DNA from: Ganoderma boninense
Lineage: Eukaryota; Basidiomycota; Agaricomycetes; Polyporales; Polyporaceae
Assembly (NCBI GenBank): GCA_002900995.3
Contig: CM035307.1
Span: forward strand, 1,674,001 to 1,738,000
Direction: 5' to 3'
Length of the DNA stretch: 64,000 bases
The notes below the pieces were generated by a model. It did not search any database. It saw nothing but the letters and a program-made list of their open reading frames with translations, and was not told the DNA's origin. Within the stretch, counting starts at the first letter, position 1. Each line of letters starts with the position of its first letter. Shown here piece by piece: positions 1-11,830 of this stretch. The position numbers were made by a program, and so were the translations under genes.

Positions 1-3000
1 GATCGCACCGTTGTGGAAACTGCACAGGCAACTCAGTCGAGCCACCGTGGATCCCTTCATAAACTCTTCCAAGCAGATCACGCATTCCGTCCCGACGAGG
101 GAACTCTCCGCGGGCAGCTTGTAGACGAGGTATTTCGCAGTTTGAGGGGGCTTGCTGGTGCCACCCTCCAGGCAGTGTTTCACATGGGACTCCTGAACTT
201 GAGGGGGCCCAAGATCAGAGAGTGCAAGTTGGCATACAGGACACCTGTTGGGCTCGTCAATACGGTGTCCGTGAGGAAATATCGACGATTAGCTACTCGG
301 CAAGATCGCTTAGCTGGGAGCTGGATTGGGCGCGAGTCGGACTTGGGACGTTCAGTCGTCGTTGGTCGATGAATATGCGTTCTAGCGAGTTGGTACGCGA
401 CGCTGCTAGGCCAACGGGTATCGTTGCGGTGACTTCTTCGTAACAACCTTGGCAGACACGTTGCTGGCTTGCCCCTGGAGTCGCATCTGGGAAGGACGGG
501 TCATGGACGATGTCGGAAGGATCGAGGAGGACCCTGTAAGATGAGCAGCGGTCACAGAATATGCGCCCGCAATGGCGGCAGTGCTAGAGAAATGTCAGTG
601 TTCTTGCCAGTAGGCTAGCCTGGTAATATAACGTACATGCTGCAGATGGGTAATGAGTATAGAATCTCACGAACACGAGGGGAACTCACTCTTCGATTCA
701 AGAAGGTGAAGCGACGACGGCATTCGCGACACTCTGACACATGCTCGTCTCGTTCCCAAGTCGCATGCAGACTGTGGGGGGAAGACGCAGACCACCTTGG
801 AGTAAGGACCTTCTGGGGCGCTTCGTGAGTAGGGACACGGAACTCTGGAGCTTGTGACAAGTGTGGCGTCAGATCGGTTGGGCCCCTGGAACTGGAACTG
901 GTGGCGCGGCCAAAGTAGTCGGTCGTTGTGGACCGTATTGACGGTGCTCGAGCGGTACTCGTATCTAAAGGAGTAGCTCCCGGATAGTGGAACTCTTCAT
1001 CATCGTCGTCGTCGTCAATGTCGACGCCATCTGTTGCAAATTTTCAGCAATCTATAGTTGGTAAAAAGGATGGAGAGATGAATTACCGTCACCAGAAATA
1101 AGCAATCCTTGGGCACCGGCAGCAAGCCTTCTGCGCTCTAGTTCTCGATTATATGCGTTCAAAAGAACCTCAGCTTGGATTTTGCGCTCGTGGTCGTCGT
1201 CGCCTGCATAGCGTCAGCATTGAGCTTATTGAAATTATATATTAAGCCACTCACCAAGAAGGCCCTGTCGGAGCTCCGTTGTCGCACGCTCGAGCTTCGC
1301 AATCATCCGTCTCGCCTCGAGCGCAGAGCTCATGTCGCCGTCGTCCGGATGAGGCGTGCCAACAAGATACCTCGCCCGTGCCACATAATCTTGCGAGCCG
1401 AGGCCCAGAGTAGGCATCGCGCTCATCTCCTGCCCATCACTACCTCCAAAGTCGCTTTCGCCGTCGCCATGTTCCACGTAGGGTATAAGCTGCCCATCCG
1501 CCAGATGGTACATGGCGCCGTCCGGCAGGAGGAACGGCAGCGGGGGTATATCGAGCCTGCGCCGCATTACGCGCACCCACCGTCGTCGGCGCACCCACGC
1601 ATGTGGAGGGTGCGTGCTGGTACTCGTGCTTCCATGGGTGCTGCTTCGACTTCGGGAGCTTCCGCCAGCCAGGCCGACGGCGACTGCGCCACTGCCATTG
1701 AGGAGTCGTTCAAGTTGTGGCGGAGGCTCGGATAACCACTGGTCGTCGGCATCACCGAATGAGTGGGCGTACTGCCACCCTTCTTGGGCGTCAACACCAG
1801 GAGGTGTAACGTCCAGCGTCCAATCCGACCTGCGAAATATCAAACAGTGTTCGGAGAGAAAGTTCCGCGATACTGGACTCACAGCCAGAAGTGACTTCGA
1901 TCAGCTCCCTCCCGTGAAGAGCCAGGTTTGGGCAAAGTGAATGGGTCCTCACGGAGCGGGAGCTGCACGTCGCTTCGCCACGCACCGACCCTCTTCCCGT
2001 TCGACTCAGAGGCGACAGGCAGTATGAGTTCAAACGGCGCCTGACGTCCGCGTCGGCCCAGTCCTGAAGCTGAAAACTTAGGGCGGCCACCAGAGACGGC
2101 CAGTGTCTTCAGACGAACATCGAGCCGCTGGTTTTCGTATAATACTAGAGGGACAGTAGTGTGTACCCCCAAAGGATTGAAGGGAACGCTCGAGTCGCGC
2201 CACTTCTCTGACTCAAACCGTTGGAGGACCTGTGAAGAGCATTGAGACTAGAGGAAACACATTCAACGGGCTCCTTACCTCGCATACCCATATTTCGAAG
2301 ACGGCTGCTGCAACGTCATACGCTGTCTCTCCCCAGTTATTCCTGACCAGCGGATCGGCCTGCTGCTTGGTCAAGAGATATAGGACAACAGGCAAGTGAC
2401 CCTTTGATGACGCGTTCACTGTGTACAATAATGCGAGTTCGTGATGTGAAGGAGTTCTATAACACTGAGGCACTCACTCAAAGGTGTCCATCCGCCCTTG
2501 CTCCGTACATCCACGCCCGGCGCTCCATCAATTTCAGATGTCGCGCCGCCGCTTTCGCATAGCCAACGGACAATGTCGAGATAGCCCTTTCTGCGTCTCA
2601 GCACTCGTCATTCTTCCGCTGTAGAGAGTGGCTCACCTTTGAGCACGCGTTATGCAAAGCAGTCCATCCGTCCGCATCCTTCGCGTGGACGTCGGCCTTC
2701 CCGGGCAGCAAGTACTTGACGACGTCCAAATGGCCGTTCAGAGCGGCCTTGTGCAGCGCGGTCTGTCACAACCCGCCCCCGCGGCGCGTCAGGAACCCGT
2801 GCACACTCCAGAAATAGCAACACGCGAGCAACAGCACCGAGCCTCACCTCGCCCTCTTTGTCCTCGATGTCCGGGATCGCACCGCACTCTTCCACGACTG
2901 TCGCGCCGAACAGAAGGACGCCCTCAGAACGCGCCGAAACACGCAAGAAGATGCAGGGAAACACGCACGCCATTTGACGATGTCGAGCCAGCCACGGCTC

Positions 3001-3530
3001 GCGGCCGCGTGCAGAGCCGTGAGACCCGTCCGCGGCGAGGCGTCGTTTGTGAGCTCGAACGGCTCCACGTCATCCGCGCGCACGGCGCTCCTGAACTCCG
3101 TCTGGACGCGCCGGAGGTCGCCCGAGGCCGCCGCCGCGTGGAGCGCTTCGAGCTGAGCGGGCGACGGGTGGTGCCTAGCGGGAACAGGGGAGGGGGCAGT
3201 GGGTTGCACAGCGGGCCCGGCGGCCTCCGTCAGTGGCGGGGGTGGTGAAACGGCACGGGGAGAGGGAGATACGAGGAGTTGCTGGAGTTCTTGCTTTGGC
3301 GTCTGGCGTCGCTCTTCGGGGGGGTTATATTCGAACGTTGCCTCCGGTTCGTACTCGAAAGCGGCCTCAGATTCGTTGTCGAATGCTGTCTCTGATTCAT
3401 GCTCAAATGCCGTCTGGGATCCGTACTCGAAGGCGGTCGCGGACTCCTCTTGATCGTCGGTCAACGCAGCAGATGAGTTGGCCTCGGTGCCTGGGTAGAC
3501 GAACTCCTCCTCGTCCTCTTCGTCATGCAT
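1..3530 (-). CDS. Ankyrin-DysF-FYVE-RING domain protein (3' end outside window)
   Basis: This gene is built from about ten exons joined by short GT-AG introns. The start is the ATG at 3530 (MHDEEDEEEF); exon 1 ends at 2969. The order of domains is: an acidic, disordered N-terminus with repeated AFEY/FE motifs; about four ankyrin repeats (TALHAAASRGWLDIVKW, then TALHKAALNGHLDVVKYLL, GYLDIVRWL and NASSKGHLPVVLYLL) in 3100-2280; a peroxin/ferlin (DysF) domain from 2230 to about 1540 with YENQRLD, DAQEGWQYAHSF and WVRRRRWVRV; a FYVE finger at 760-430 (WERDEHVSECRECRRRF, HCRHCGRIFCDRC, CQGC); a CPVC finger near 245; and the first half of a RING (GTECVICLEEF) running off the left edge. FYVE domains bind PI3P, DysF is found in peroxisome and membrane proteins, and RING suggests E3 ligase activity. 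The likely setting is endosomal or vacuolar membrane ubiquitination, as with yeast Pib1, but this is inference. The ankyrin-DysF fusion rests on splice logic. Confidence 0.85.
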
Positions 3531-4070
3531 GGAGGGATGATTCGAAACCGGTGACGGAGTGGAGCTGGCGACTCTGCGGTCCGTGCGGGAGGGTAAGCCA
3601 AGGGCCACGAGCTAGCGAATCCATACTCACTCTTCTATAGTAGTGAGATAGTGTAGAGGATGGAGCAGGTCGCTGCTCATAGCACAGTCACCGAACAAGT
3701 GAAAAGTCGGCGCGAGAGGCGAATCCGACGGCGTCCGCGAGGCTCGGCTAAAAGTTCGATGCATATGCGACTGTCACATGACCGAGGCGCGATAATGAAA
3801 CGGCGCCTGTTCGAGTTGGCAGTGCCGCTGCCGCTGCCTGCGCGATCGACAGTGTCTTGAGTGAGCACCGAGGAAACGGGAGAAGGCCTTCTGATTTCTA
3901 TGTGGACCTCATGAATACACGGGAACAGTGACTATCGGAAACAGACAGAGTGTCTAAACGATTGTAGATACAAGCAAGAATGACCGCAAATAGTAAGTGC
4001 TGTGGCGTCTCTTTAGCCTGCAGGAGGAGCACAAGACAAAACGGAAAGGTCGTTTGAATTCAAAAAATAC
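3531..4070. other. Intergenic stretch
   Basis: This holds the 5' flank of the ankyrin-DysF-FYVE-RING gene and the 3' flank of the ferric reductase gene. I see no coding exon, tRNA or repeat in it. Confidence 0.6.
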
Positions 4071-6545
4071 CTATCGCGACATCCCAAAGGTCTCGATGTG
4101 CAGAGTTACCGAGGGAGCACCTTTCAGGATATTCGCAGGACTCGTCAACTTAGAAGCCAGCGCGCTGGAGACCGACGCAGTGAGCGACGAAGGTCCGGAA
4201 ACTGGGGGCAAGCATCGCAATCAGCACCGGCACATCTTTGACTCTTGGACAGCACACATATAGCGGCCGCTCACCATCAACCGAGACGGGCCCAGAAGAC
4301 CCATCGACACCCTCCTGGAGGATCCGCCGGATGCTCGGGCGTCCATGGACGATCTTGAGCGAGGAGTACAGAGGGAGCTCCTTGCCTGCAGCCTCTCCAG
4401 AGTCCGAGCCCGAAGCCTCCGACCCAGCATACTGAGTGCCGGGGATCCGCGGAATGTCGCATGTGGGGCCTGTGACGTACACAGAAGGCTCGATAGCAAG
4501 CGGCGTCGACTGTGCGACGGCGAGGGCCTCGCATAGACTCTTAGAGATCCAGCCGAGGTGGTCTGCAGCGTTCATGAGTGCGCGTGACAGGCTGAGGGCG
4601 CAACGTGGGATTGGCGGAAGGCGGAGACATACCTGACTCGCGGACGGCCCAGATAAAGATCACACGACTGACGGAGGTAGTCCGGGTGCGTGAGTGGCTG
4701 GGGAAAGGTTCACATGAGCGTTGAATGGGGTGACACAGCGGGCCCGGGAAATGGCATTGACATACCGCACAAGGTTCAGGAGATGGGGCAGAGTGTATGA
4801 CACCCCAGAGCCGCCTTAACGCACCCTGTCAGCCATGCCAAATGGAACGGATCAAATAAACTAACCAGCGATGAGAATGCACGTCGAGAACCTCGTCAGA
4901 TCGGGAGGGCACCCATATGGCCCGTCAATGAACGCAGGCACGCGACAGACGCCATTGCTAGTTGCATGTTCGCTGAGGCGACCGGTGAAACCACCGCGGG
5001 CGCGGATGAGAAACACCACGTCACGCTCGCCCGACTCGTCGAGGCTGGACTGCTGGGGAATGCTGGCGATGGTGAACGGGTGTGCCTCGCTAGGGATGTC
5101 GCTGATAGTGGGCAGGACGACGTAGGCGTGCTGGCCCGCCCGCCAGTCCATCTTGCGGCGGAGGGTCATGCGCACCGTGTCCGAGGAGACGAGCTCGATG
5201 ACTGCTGAACCATACTCGTGGTGTCTGCCGCCTCGTCCCCTGTTATTCCAGACGAGGCGTGTAGTGCGCAGGACGCGATCGAATGCCCAGACGACCAGTG
5301 CGGGCCAGAAATAGTCGCCATAGCTACAAATGTAGATTGTCAGCCTGCCAAGCGTGCGGCAAGGTCAAGGTCGTGGAAGAACTCACTTGACATGCCGCGC
5401 ATGGAGATAGCCGCCAATGATGAAGATCCTAAGTTGAACAATCCAGGGCAGGCACCGGTCAGCAATAGACACACAAAAACCAGACATGTACAATGCTCAC
5501 CCGACCAGAAAGACATGGGTCATGAGGAAGAACTCGAAGAATAGGATGCGGATGATTCGAACCGACATCATACTCAGCAGAGTAAACGATGTCAATGAAG
5601 CGGCGCCCCAGCGCATCCAACCATGGCCAAAATCTTCCCTTTCAGTGAGGCTAGAAGAACACCGTTGAGCGTGCGGGTACAATGCCAAATAGGCGGACAC
5701 CACGTACCCTGCGACGGTCCGAGTGAGCGCATGGATCCAAAGCAGGATGAGGCAGGTCCTCGCAGCAGCACGATGAAGTACGTTTAACTGTCGATGAAAG
5801 CGTTGGTATCCCGTAAGAGAGTCGCCGTGACTGTGGGAGACAGACCTTCTCATGTCCAATACCCGTGAGGACTGCGAAGGTGAGATAAGTTCATTGATCC
5901 GACTCGGAGAGATAGACGGTGCACCTACAAGAGATGATGTTATTTTTACCAGCCAGTGCGACAATGAACGGAAGCTGGCAAGCCGCGAGGTGCGCCCCTC
6001 GGTCCTGGTAGAACCAGTAGTTTAGGTCCTTCGCTATCATGTGCCGCTCAACATCAGCGCTGCACAAGTTCCGAGGAAATAAAAAAGAAGAGCGTACTAT
6101 TCGTGAATGTGAGGCTCAACATCGCCGCAATGTATCCGAAGACGAAGAATAGCTCCGCAATGGACGCCGCGCCGACGAGGAGCGGGACCTGTACACGGAA
6201 GAAGATGATTCTGAAGCCGGAGGCGCAGGCCGACGGGATGCGCCGCCAGGATGCCCTGCCATTCCGACCGGGGAGGACGATCTCCTGGGACGACGCCTTC
6301 CCGTCTTTCCTGATCGCCAACATGGGCTCCTCGGATGCACAGAGGAGGAAGTCGAAGAGCAATGAGAGAGTGAAGCGCAATACCCGGACAGTGAACAGGA
6401 ACGCGACGACGGATGCGATGAGCACCCACATCCTTCTAACCGCCTCCTTCTGCTGTGCCTCCCTAAAGTGGGAGTCGGCCTTGGAAGGATTGTAGACGTG
6501 GAAGCGGTCCAAAAGGTGGCTCATGTCGGGGGTCGACGAAGACAT
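4071..6545 (-). CDS. Ferric reductase-like transmembrane flavocytochrome (FRE family)
   Basis: This is a membrane metalloreductase that moves electrons from NADPH through FAD and two hemes to extracellular Fe(III)/Cu(II). It starts at the ATG at 6545 (MSSSTPDM) and is split by about nine introns. N-terminal membrane helices are visible (VLIASVVAFLFTVRVLRFTL, VPLLVGAASIAELFFVFGYI). The ferric-reductase-like core has heme-type histidines at LNVLHRAAARTCLILLWIHA and at FFLMTHVFLVG joined to IFIIGGYLHARH. The FAD domain has HPFTIAS at 5090 and the NAD domain has GPYG and GSGVSYTLPHLLNL. After an in-frame splice near 4270 the C-terminus reads VSVDVSGPSSL and ends FGMSR at the TAG at 4071. No ferroxidase or permease gene lies next to it, so it is not in a visible iron-uptake cluster. 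The substrate is inferred from the family only. Confidence 0.88.
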
Positions 6546-8479
6546 TGTTGAGGCCAGGAGTCGTCTCGAGAGTGCTCTTCGTGAGGCAGACGGTGGCGAC
6601 GATGGCGCATCGTATTTATAATGGTCGACCTAGGAACACCTACGGCCTCCTCCTGACGGTTCCTCCGCCCGGTGTGGTAGAAAGGGCCGACTCGACCACA
6701 TGATCGCTTGACGCATACCGCGCGGACGACGATGGACCCTATCACAACATGATTGCAGAGTCGAGCGAGAATGACAACACCCGAAGGTATTGACGGTTGA
6801 GGTAGAATGGCAGACTTGACCTGAATTAGAACATCGGGGCGTCTGTCGAGGATCCGGGGTAAACAACTGGAAAACGTCTCGAAATACTCGGGCCAATTCA
6901 ATCCAAGGTGGGGCATGTGTATTGGTTCCTTGAGCACGTTGGAGAATGTTGATAGGGTGCGATCTCGACGACAAGCTGACTGAAGCCGGGTTTGGTCCTA
7001 AGCTCGCTTAAGCGGCGGAGGCTCGGATGGTCGACGGTTAAGGCTCGGTGGGGCTGTTCATCGAGGCTAACATGACGGCATCCAGGCTGTCCAGGAGCCA
7101 ATGGGACGAATGGGAATAAACACCAACAGGAAGACTCTGTATATCTGATATGTTGACCTGTGAACATATGACACGGGAAGAGCGCAGAGCGGAGACAATC
7201 AATGCCTATTTTGAAAACCACTCACAACTCCATCGTCGCATGGGTGTGAAAGTGTTGGAAAACTGACATGGATGGCATGCCTGAGACCGGCGAACTTGGC
7301 TCATTCGAGAAGAATGGATTGATGTCGTAAAAGATGGTTTTCAACATGGCGCTGTCCACGCGTTCCATGGTCGCAGGGGGGGCACCGGAGACAGACTGTC
7401 AAGAGAATCCAGCATTGACTGCATAAACGCGTCATGGTGTTGCGGTGTCGACAGAAGCCCATTAGCGATACGTTGAGCGGATCTGTAAGGAAGACATAGG
7501 CCTGAGATACTTAGTTTGACAGGACTGGGCTGAAGTACAACTGCATACCTCGGCACACAGACACGTTTCGGGATCCGAAATGCCCGTTGGCTGCGAGCGA
7601 CATGCCATGGGAACGGCTCGCGCGTGATAAGTCCGATGAAGTTGGTGGCTATTTGCTACTAACGCGACGAACAGCTGCGTCTGTCTGCAGCGCAGATTGA
7701 GATACCTGTAGTTGTTACGTTGGAGTCATGGGGCTTGACATTTGGTCAACATTTAGGGCGTGGGCAGTAAGTATGAAGAAAGATAAGTGCAGTGCTCACT
7801 GAAAGTTTTCACATTTCGATGGAGTGAGTGTATTTGAGGTCTAACAGCGTAGGGTTGGGTACCCAACGTCGACGGTGGGACAGCCGGAGAATGTACCAGA
7901 TCAAGTTGCAATCGATGGTGCGGCGAGGCACACAAGGGCAAGCGTGTCAGGGAAAAGGTTAATATTGAGCCCATTCAGAGTCGGGAGGGTGTTTCGATGG
8001 GTGTGCATGACGAATCCCAAGAGGAGGATCGATGAAGACGGCGAAGGAGAGGAAGCCGACGTCGCGATGGACCTGCCCCGCAGTCGAAACCTGCCGGCCC
8101 GCGCCGAGCTTGAAGCTTGTTGGCCACGCGGCCCGCGTCCTGACGCGAATGCGACCAATTCAGGGTTGTGTACTCTCCGCCCTCGGACGGGAGTCGGTGC
8201 GCTCCTAATAAGTAGCCTGCGCCTGCAGCTACTCGAGAGAGCCCAACGCTGCGCCAGAAGGTCTGTTCCGAAAGCCACAGGAGTCGTTTCGAGACTGGCC
8301 GTTTTCCGTCATGAGCTGCGGCTTCATCCAGAAATATATGGTGCTTTTGCTGCACGCAGCGACTCGTGCCGACATCTAACGGTGGGTCATACGAGATTCT
8401 CGGGGGCGAAACAGGAGCAACGACGAGGTATGGATGAGAGTCCTGCGCGCTGGAGTGATGCACTGTGAAGGCGGCTCCG

Positions 8480-8640
8480 GGCGATTTTAACACGGGAAAC
8501 GGGTGAAAACTCCGGTTCACCCGAAAACCGGGTGGTGACCGAGTTACTTTCCTTCCGGGTGAGTTTCACCCGGTTTGGGCCCGGTCTCATTACAACCCGG
8601 AATACGGATGCTTATAACCCGGCCAAGACTTAAGCCTCAT
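8480..8640. repeat. CCGGGTGA palindrome cluster, left
   Basis: Several inverted repeats are packed into 160 bases. CGGGTGAA (8500-8507) pairs with TTCACCCG (8516-8523). CCGGGTGA pairs with TCACCCGG across three bases (8555-8573). Further ACCCGG/CCGGGT copies follow up to about 8640. A related cluster lies about 750 bases away. The function is unknown; it could be the end of a decayed small transposon. Confidence 0.7.
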
Positions 8641-9249
8641 TTTAATCATCTCCCAAATTAGCGCCCTTCAAGCCGGCCGGAACCGGGATGACTCATCCAC
8701 TCGGAACAGCTGATAACGACGGGGCCGTCTCTCTGCCTTTGGCCTCTCCCTCTTTCTCCCTCCTCCTCCTCTACACCGCACACGGAACACCATGTAAGTC
8801 CCTTTTTCTGAGTCCTGATGGCCAGGTAAGCTGTTCAAGTGTGTAGGAAGGTGCAAGGTCAGTGATACAGCATTCCATATCAGAAGACCAGGTGAGCGCG
8901 ACGGTTACATAGATACTGACTACTTTTTCAGGCATTTTATTCGAGCAACATGGAGGCACGCGAGGCGAGTGTGAGCGAGAGCGGTATCGAGCTACTGTAG
9001 GGGATGCAGGGTAAGTGTCTTGCTGCTGGCTTTGTACGAGAGACCCTTGCGACGGGTCCCGGGTCGTGACACCGGTTGGGGTGGGCGTCGTGCTTTTCCG
9101 TGAAGTGTGGGAGTGTAGTCTATTGCGATGTAATAGGGATACAATACATTTTAACTGGAATGCGTTCAATAAGTGAATGGCGAGTGCCGGAGATTCTGGG
9201 AGGCTGAGATCAATTGAAAACTACCTGAAGAGCGGACAAAAGTGACCAG

Positions 9250-9490
9250 AAAAACTGGTTATAATCATCCGGTTTAGCCCCTTGTACCGACCGGGTGACT
9301 TTCAACAGCTCACAACCCGGTTTAGACCGGACGAAAGGTGCCAAATATCGAGTTCTTTTCAACCGGTTTCAGCAACCCGGTTCCCGAGTGAATATTATAC
9401 CTCCCGGGTTACTTTCACTCGGTGCGCGAATGAAAACAACCTGGAGATCGGGTGACTTACCGGGTGACTTTCGCCCGGTCATGCCTTTAC
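9250..9490. repeat. CCGGGTGA palindrome cluster, right
   Basis: This is the second cluster of the same vocabulary: CCGGGTGACTTTC near 9290, AACCCGG and CAACCCGG copies at 9310-9390, CCGGGTTACTTTCACTCGG near 9403, and CCGGGTGACTTTCGCCCGG near 9461-9479. Together with the cluster at 8480-8640 it brackets about 600 bases without a recognisable gene. Confidence 0.7.
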
Positions 9491-9650
9491 ACATATGGAC
9501 GCCGCGACGAATTGTGGCGAGACGCTGACGCGATGGCGGATGGGGATTGAGTGATGACCTGCAAATGTCCTACTTACATACTATACGAGTCCATCGGGCT
9601 CCTGCGCGGTTCAGTCCCTCGTACGAGTCCCTGCCAGCGTCCTTGTTTCC

Positions 9651-9660
9651 CGTATATATG
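9651..9660 (+). promoter_or_regulatory. TATA-like element of the aminotransferase gene
   Basis: CGTATATATG lies about 150 bases before the start codon at 9811. It is followed by pyrimidine-rich sequence, which is usual in basidiomycete core promoters. Confidence 0.4.
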
Positions 9661-9810
9661 CTTCGTCCTCCCACAAAACTCCTTGCGCTCGCTGTCTGAC
9701 TCGATCTCGGTGTATCCTCGCCCTCGGTTCTCCCCGTGCCTTCACGCGAACTCCCAGCCCCGCCCTCGCCTCACTGACACCTGAATCTCTCGCCCGTCCT
9801 TAACGGTATC

Positions 9811-11654
9811 ATGGCCACCAACGGGATCGTCTCCAATGGCAAGGATCGCTCCAACCTCATCCCATTCTCTTCTCGCCTTCGCGAAGGCAGAGCGCTTGCT
9901 CAGGATGTCTGGTCCATCTTCAAGTGAGTTCCGACGTTCTTTGAATGGCTCGGATGCGGCGACCTGACTTATATACTCGAAGTGCCGCCAATCTCCCATC
10001 GGACTGTATCAACCTCGGACAGGGATACATGAACTTTGCTCCTCCGCAATGGGTCAAGGTGGCCGCGGAAGAAGCATTGAACTCCGTCGCCGCCAACCAT
10101 TACTCCCATCCGAAGGGCCGTCTCCGTCTTCGCGAGGCAATAAAGGCACACTACGAGCCCGACTTCGGTCGATCTTTGGACCCGGAGACGGAGATCCTTG
10201 TGACCAGCGGTGCAAACGAAGGCACGTTCATTGTATCTACGCTCTAAGGCCGATCTCTTCCAATGTCCTGACCGACCTCTCCGGCACCAGGACAATACTC
10301 TGTCTTCGTCGCATTCTTGGAACAGGGCGATGAGGTCATCATGTTCGAGCCCTTCTTCGATCAATACCTCCCCTCCGTGACCTTCAACGGCGGTGTCCCG
10401 GTCTATGTGCCCCTCCACCCCCCAACTGGTGCCGGCAAACACAGCAGCCATGAGTGGACAATCGACTTCGACGAGCTCCGGTATGTGTGTGACCTTGTCA
10501 TGATATCCTAAAAAATACCCGGTCCGTCCGTTAACCAACTGTATGCCGCGAATTCTTGTTAGCCGTGCCGTCACGACCCGCACGAAGATGATAATCGTCA
10601 ACACGCCACATAACCCTGTTGGAAAGGTCTTCACGAGGCCTGAGCTAGAAAAGATTGCGGCTATCGCAGAAGAGTATAACCTACTTGTGATGTCCGACGA
10701 GGTCGTAAGTATCGTTGTCCCGGAATCAATGTCATCGTGGACCCCGCATCCTTCCTTCCTCACGACATCTTATCCATCCAGTACGATTCGCTCGTGTTCG
10801 ACGGGGAAGAGCACGTCCGCATTGCCACCCTGCCAGGGATGTGGGACAGAACTGTCACAGTCGGTTCTGCAGGCAGTATGTTAAGTTTTCAGCTGCACCT
10901 GCATCGGTATTGATTACTTCCGGTGCAGAGACGTTCGCTGCAACGGGCTGGCGCGTCGGTTGGCTCATCGGGCCACAGTCGATCATCTACCCCACGCTCG
11001 CGGCGACAACGCGTATCGTTTTCTGCAGCAACTCCCCGCTCCAGGAGGCAACTGCTGTCGGCCTGGAGCAGGCGAAGAAGCGTGGCTTCCTCAAGCAGCA
11101 GTGCGACGAGTACGCCGAGCGCCGCAAGATCCTGACGGACGGCTTCGACAAGTTGGGCATGCAGTACTCGAACCCGCAGGGGAGCTACTTCGTATTGCTG
11201 GTTCGTGTCCTATCTTACTCGTGTCCCCGTGAGAGCGGCGGCTTCGTGATGGACTTGGTGGCTGAACCTTAGTCGCACAGGACATTCGTAACGTCAAGTG
11301 GCCCGATGATTACCCATTCCCTGAGAGCGTCCTTGGGCGAGGGCGTGACTTCAGGTGAGTAATTAGAGCCGCGTTTCTCCCTTCGCGCAGTGCCTTGCTG
11401 ATTTTGCAACCGCTTTTACGTAGGGCATGCTGGTTTATCGCGATGGAAGTCGGCGTTTCTTCCATCCCTGTTAGCGAGGTATAGTCTCCACGACATCCGT
11501 GCAAGCCCACGCTCACCATATGTCGCATTAGTTTTACTGCGAAGAGCACACTTCTATCGGCGAGGCATATGCCAGGTTCGCCTTCTGCAAGGATGTCGAC
11601 ACGCTGAAGCATGCGGTGGAGCGTCTACAGAACCTCAAGAAGTACCTGGCGTAA
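9811..11654 (+). CDS. Kynurenine aminotransferase-like PLP enzyme (class I/II)
   Basis: This is a fold-type I PLP aminotransferase closest to kynurenine--oxoglutarate transaminase / Bna3, which converts kynurenine to kynurenic acid with 2-oxoglutarate. It starts at ATG 9811 (MATNGIVSNGKD) and ends at TAA 11654. Landmarks are INLGQGYMNFAPP, NHYSHPKGRLRLREAIKAHY, VTSGANEG, MIIVNTPHNPVGKVF, LVMSDEVYDSLVFDG, the PLP lysine in GSAGKTFAATGWRVGW, and C-terminal YARFAFCKDVDTLKHAVERL. The lysine codon is split by an intron (A at the end of the exon near 10875, AG after the acceptor near 10928). Intron 2 (10222-10290) appears to be GC-AG. The gene ends tail to tail with the helicase gene, 176 bases apart. 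The substrate is inferred from family resemblance. Confidence 0.92.
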
Positions 11655-11830
11655 ACCGCAACCTGTTTGCCCGGCCGAGGTGGTCGGTCGGACCTACCGC
11701 AGAAGTCGAAAAATCACGTCGTGCAGATAGCTAGATAGACAGATAGAAGACGTCGTTATCACTGTGTATACTTTCGGGGCGAGATTGCTGGCTGCCAGTA
11801 ACTTTGTAGCGTTACGCAACGCATCATCTG

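Larger units (their letters stand above)
6546..9810. other. 3.2-kb gene-poor interval
   Basis: I recognise no protein family in the open frames here. The longest frame (7875-8468, plus) has an Arg/Ser-rich translation with an equally open antisense partner and no splice pattern. The interval holds the 5' flank of the ferric reductase gene, two clusters of CCGGGT-type palindromes (8480-8640 and 9250-9490, listed separately) and the promoter of the aminotransferase gene, including a TATA-like CGTATATATG at 9651-9660. Confidence 0.55.

Noticed and set aside
7875..8468. 197-codon open frame on the plus strand in the gene-poor interval
   Set aside because: There is no motif and no splice context, it is Arg/Ser-rich, and equally long frames run antisense; it looks like chance in GC-rich DNA.
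10870..10935. Apparent loss of the catalytic PLP lysine (reading GSAG then ETF)
   Set aside because: The lysine codon is split by an intron; A before the donor plus AG after the acceptor gives AAG.
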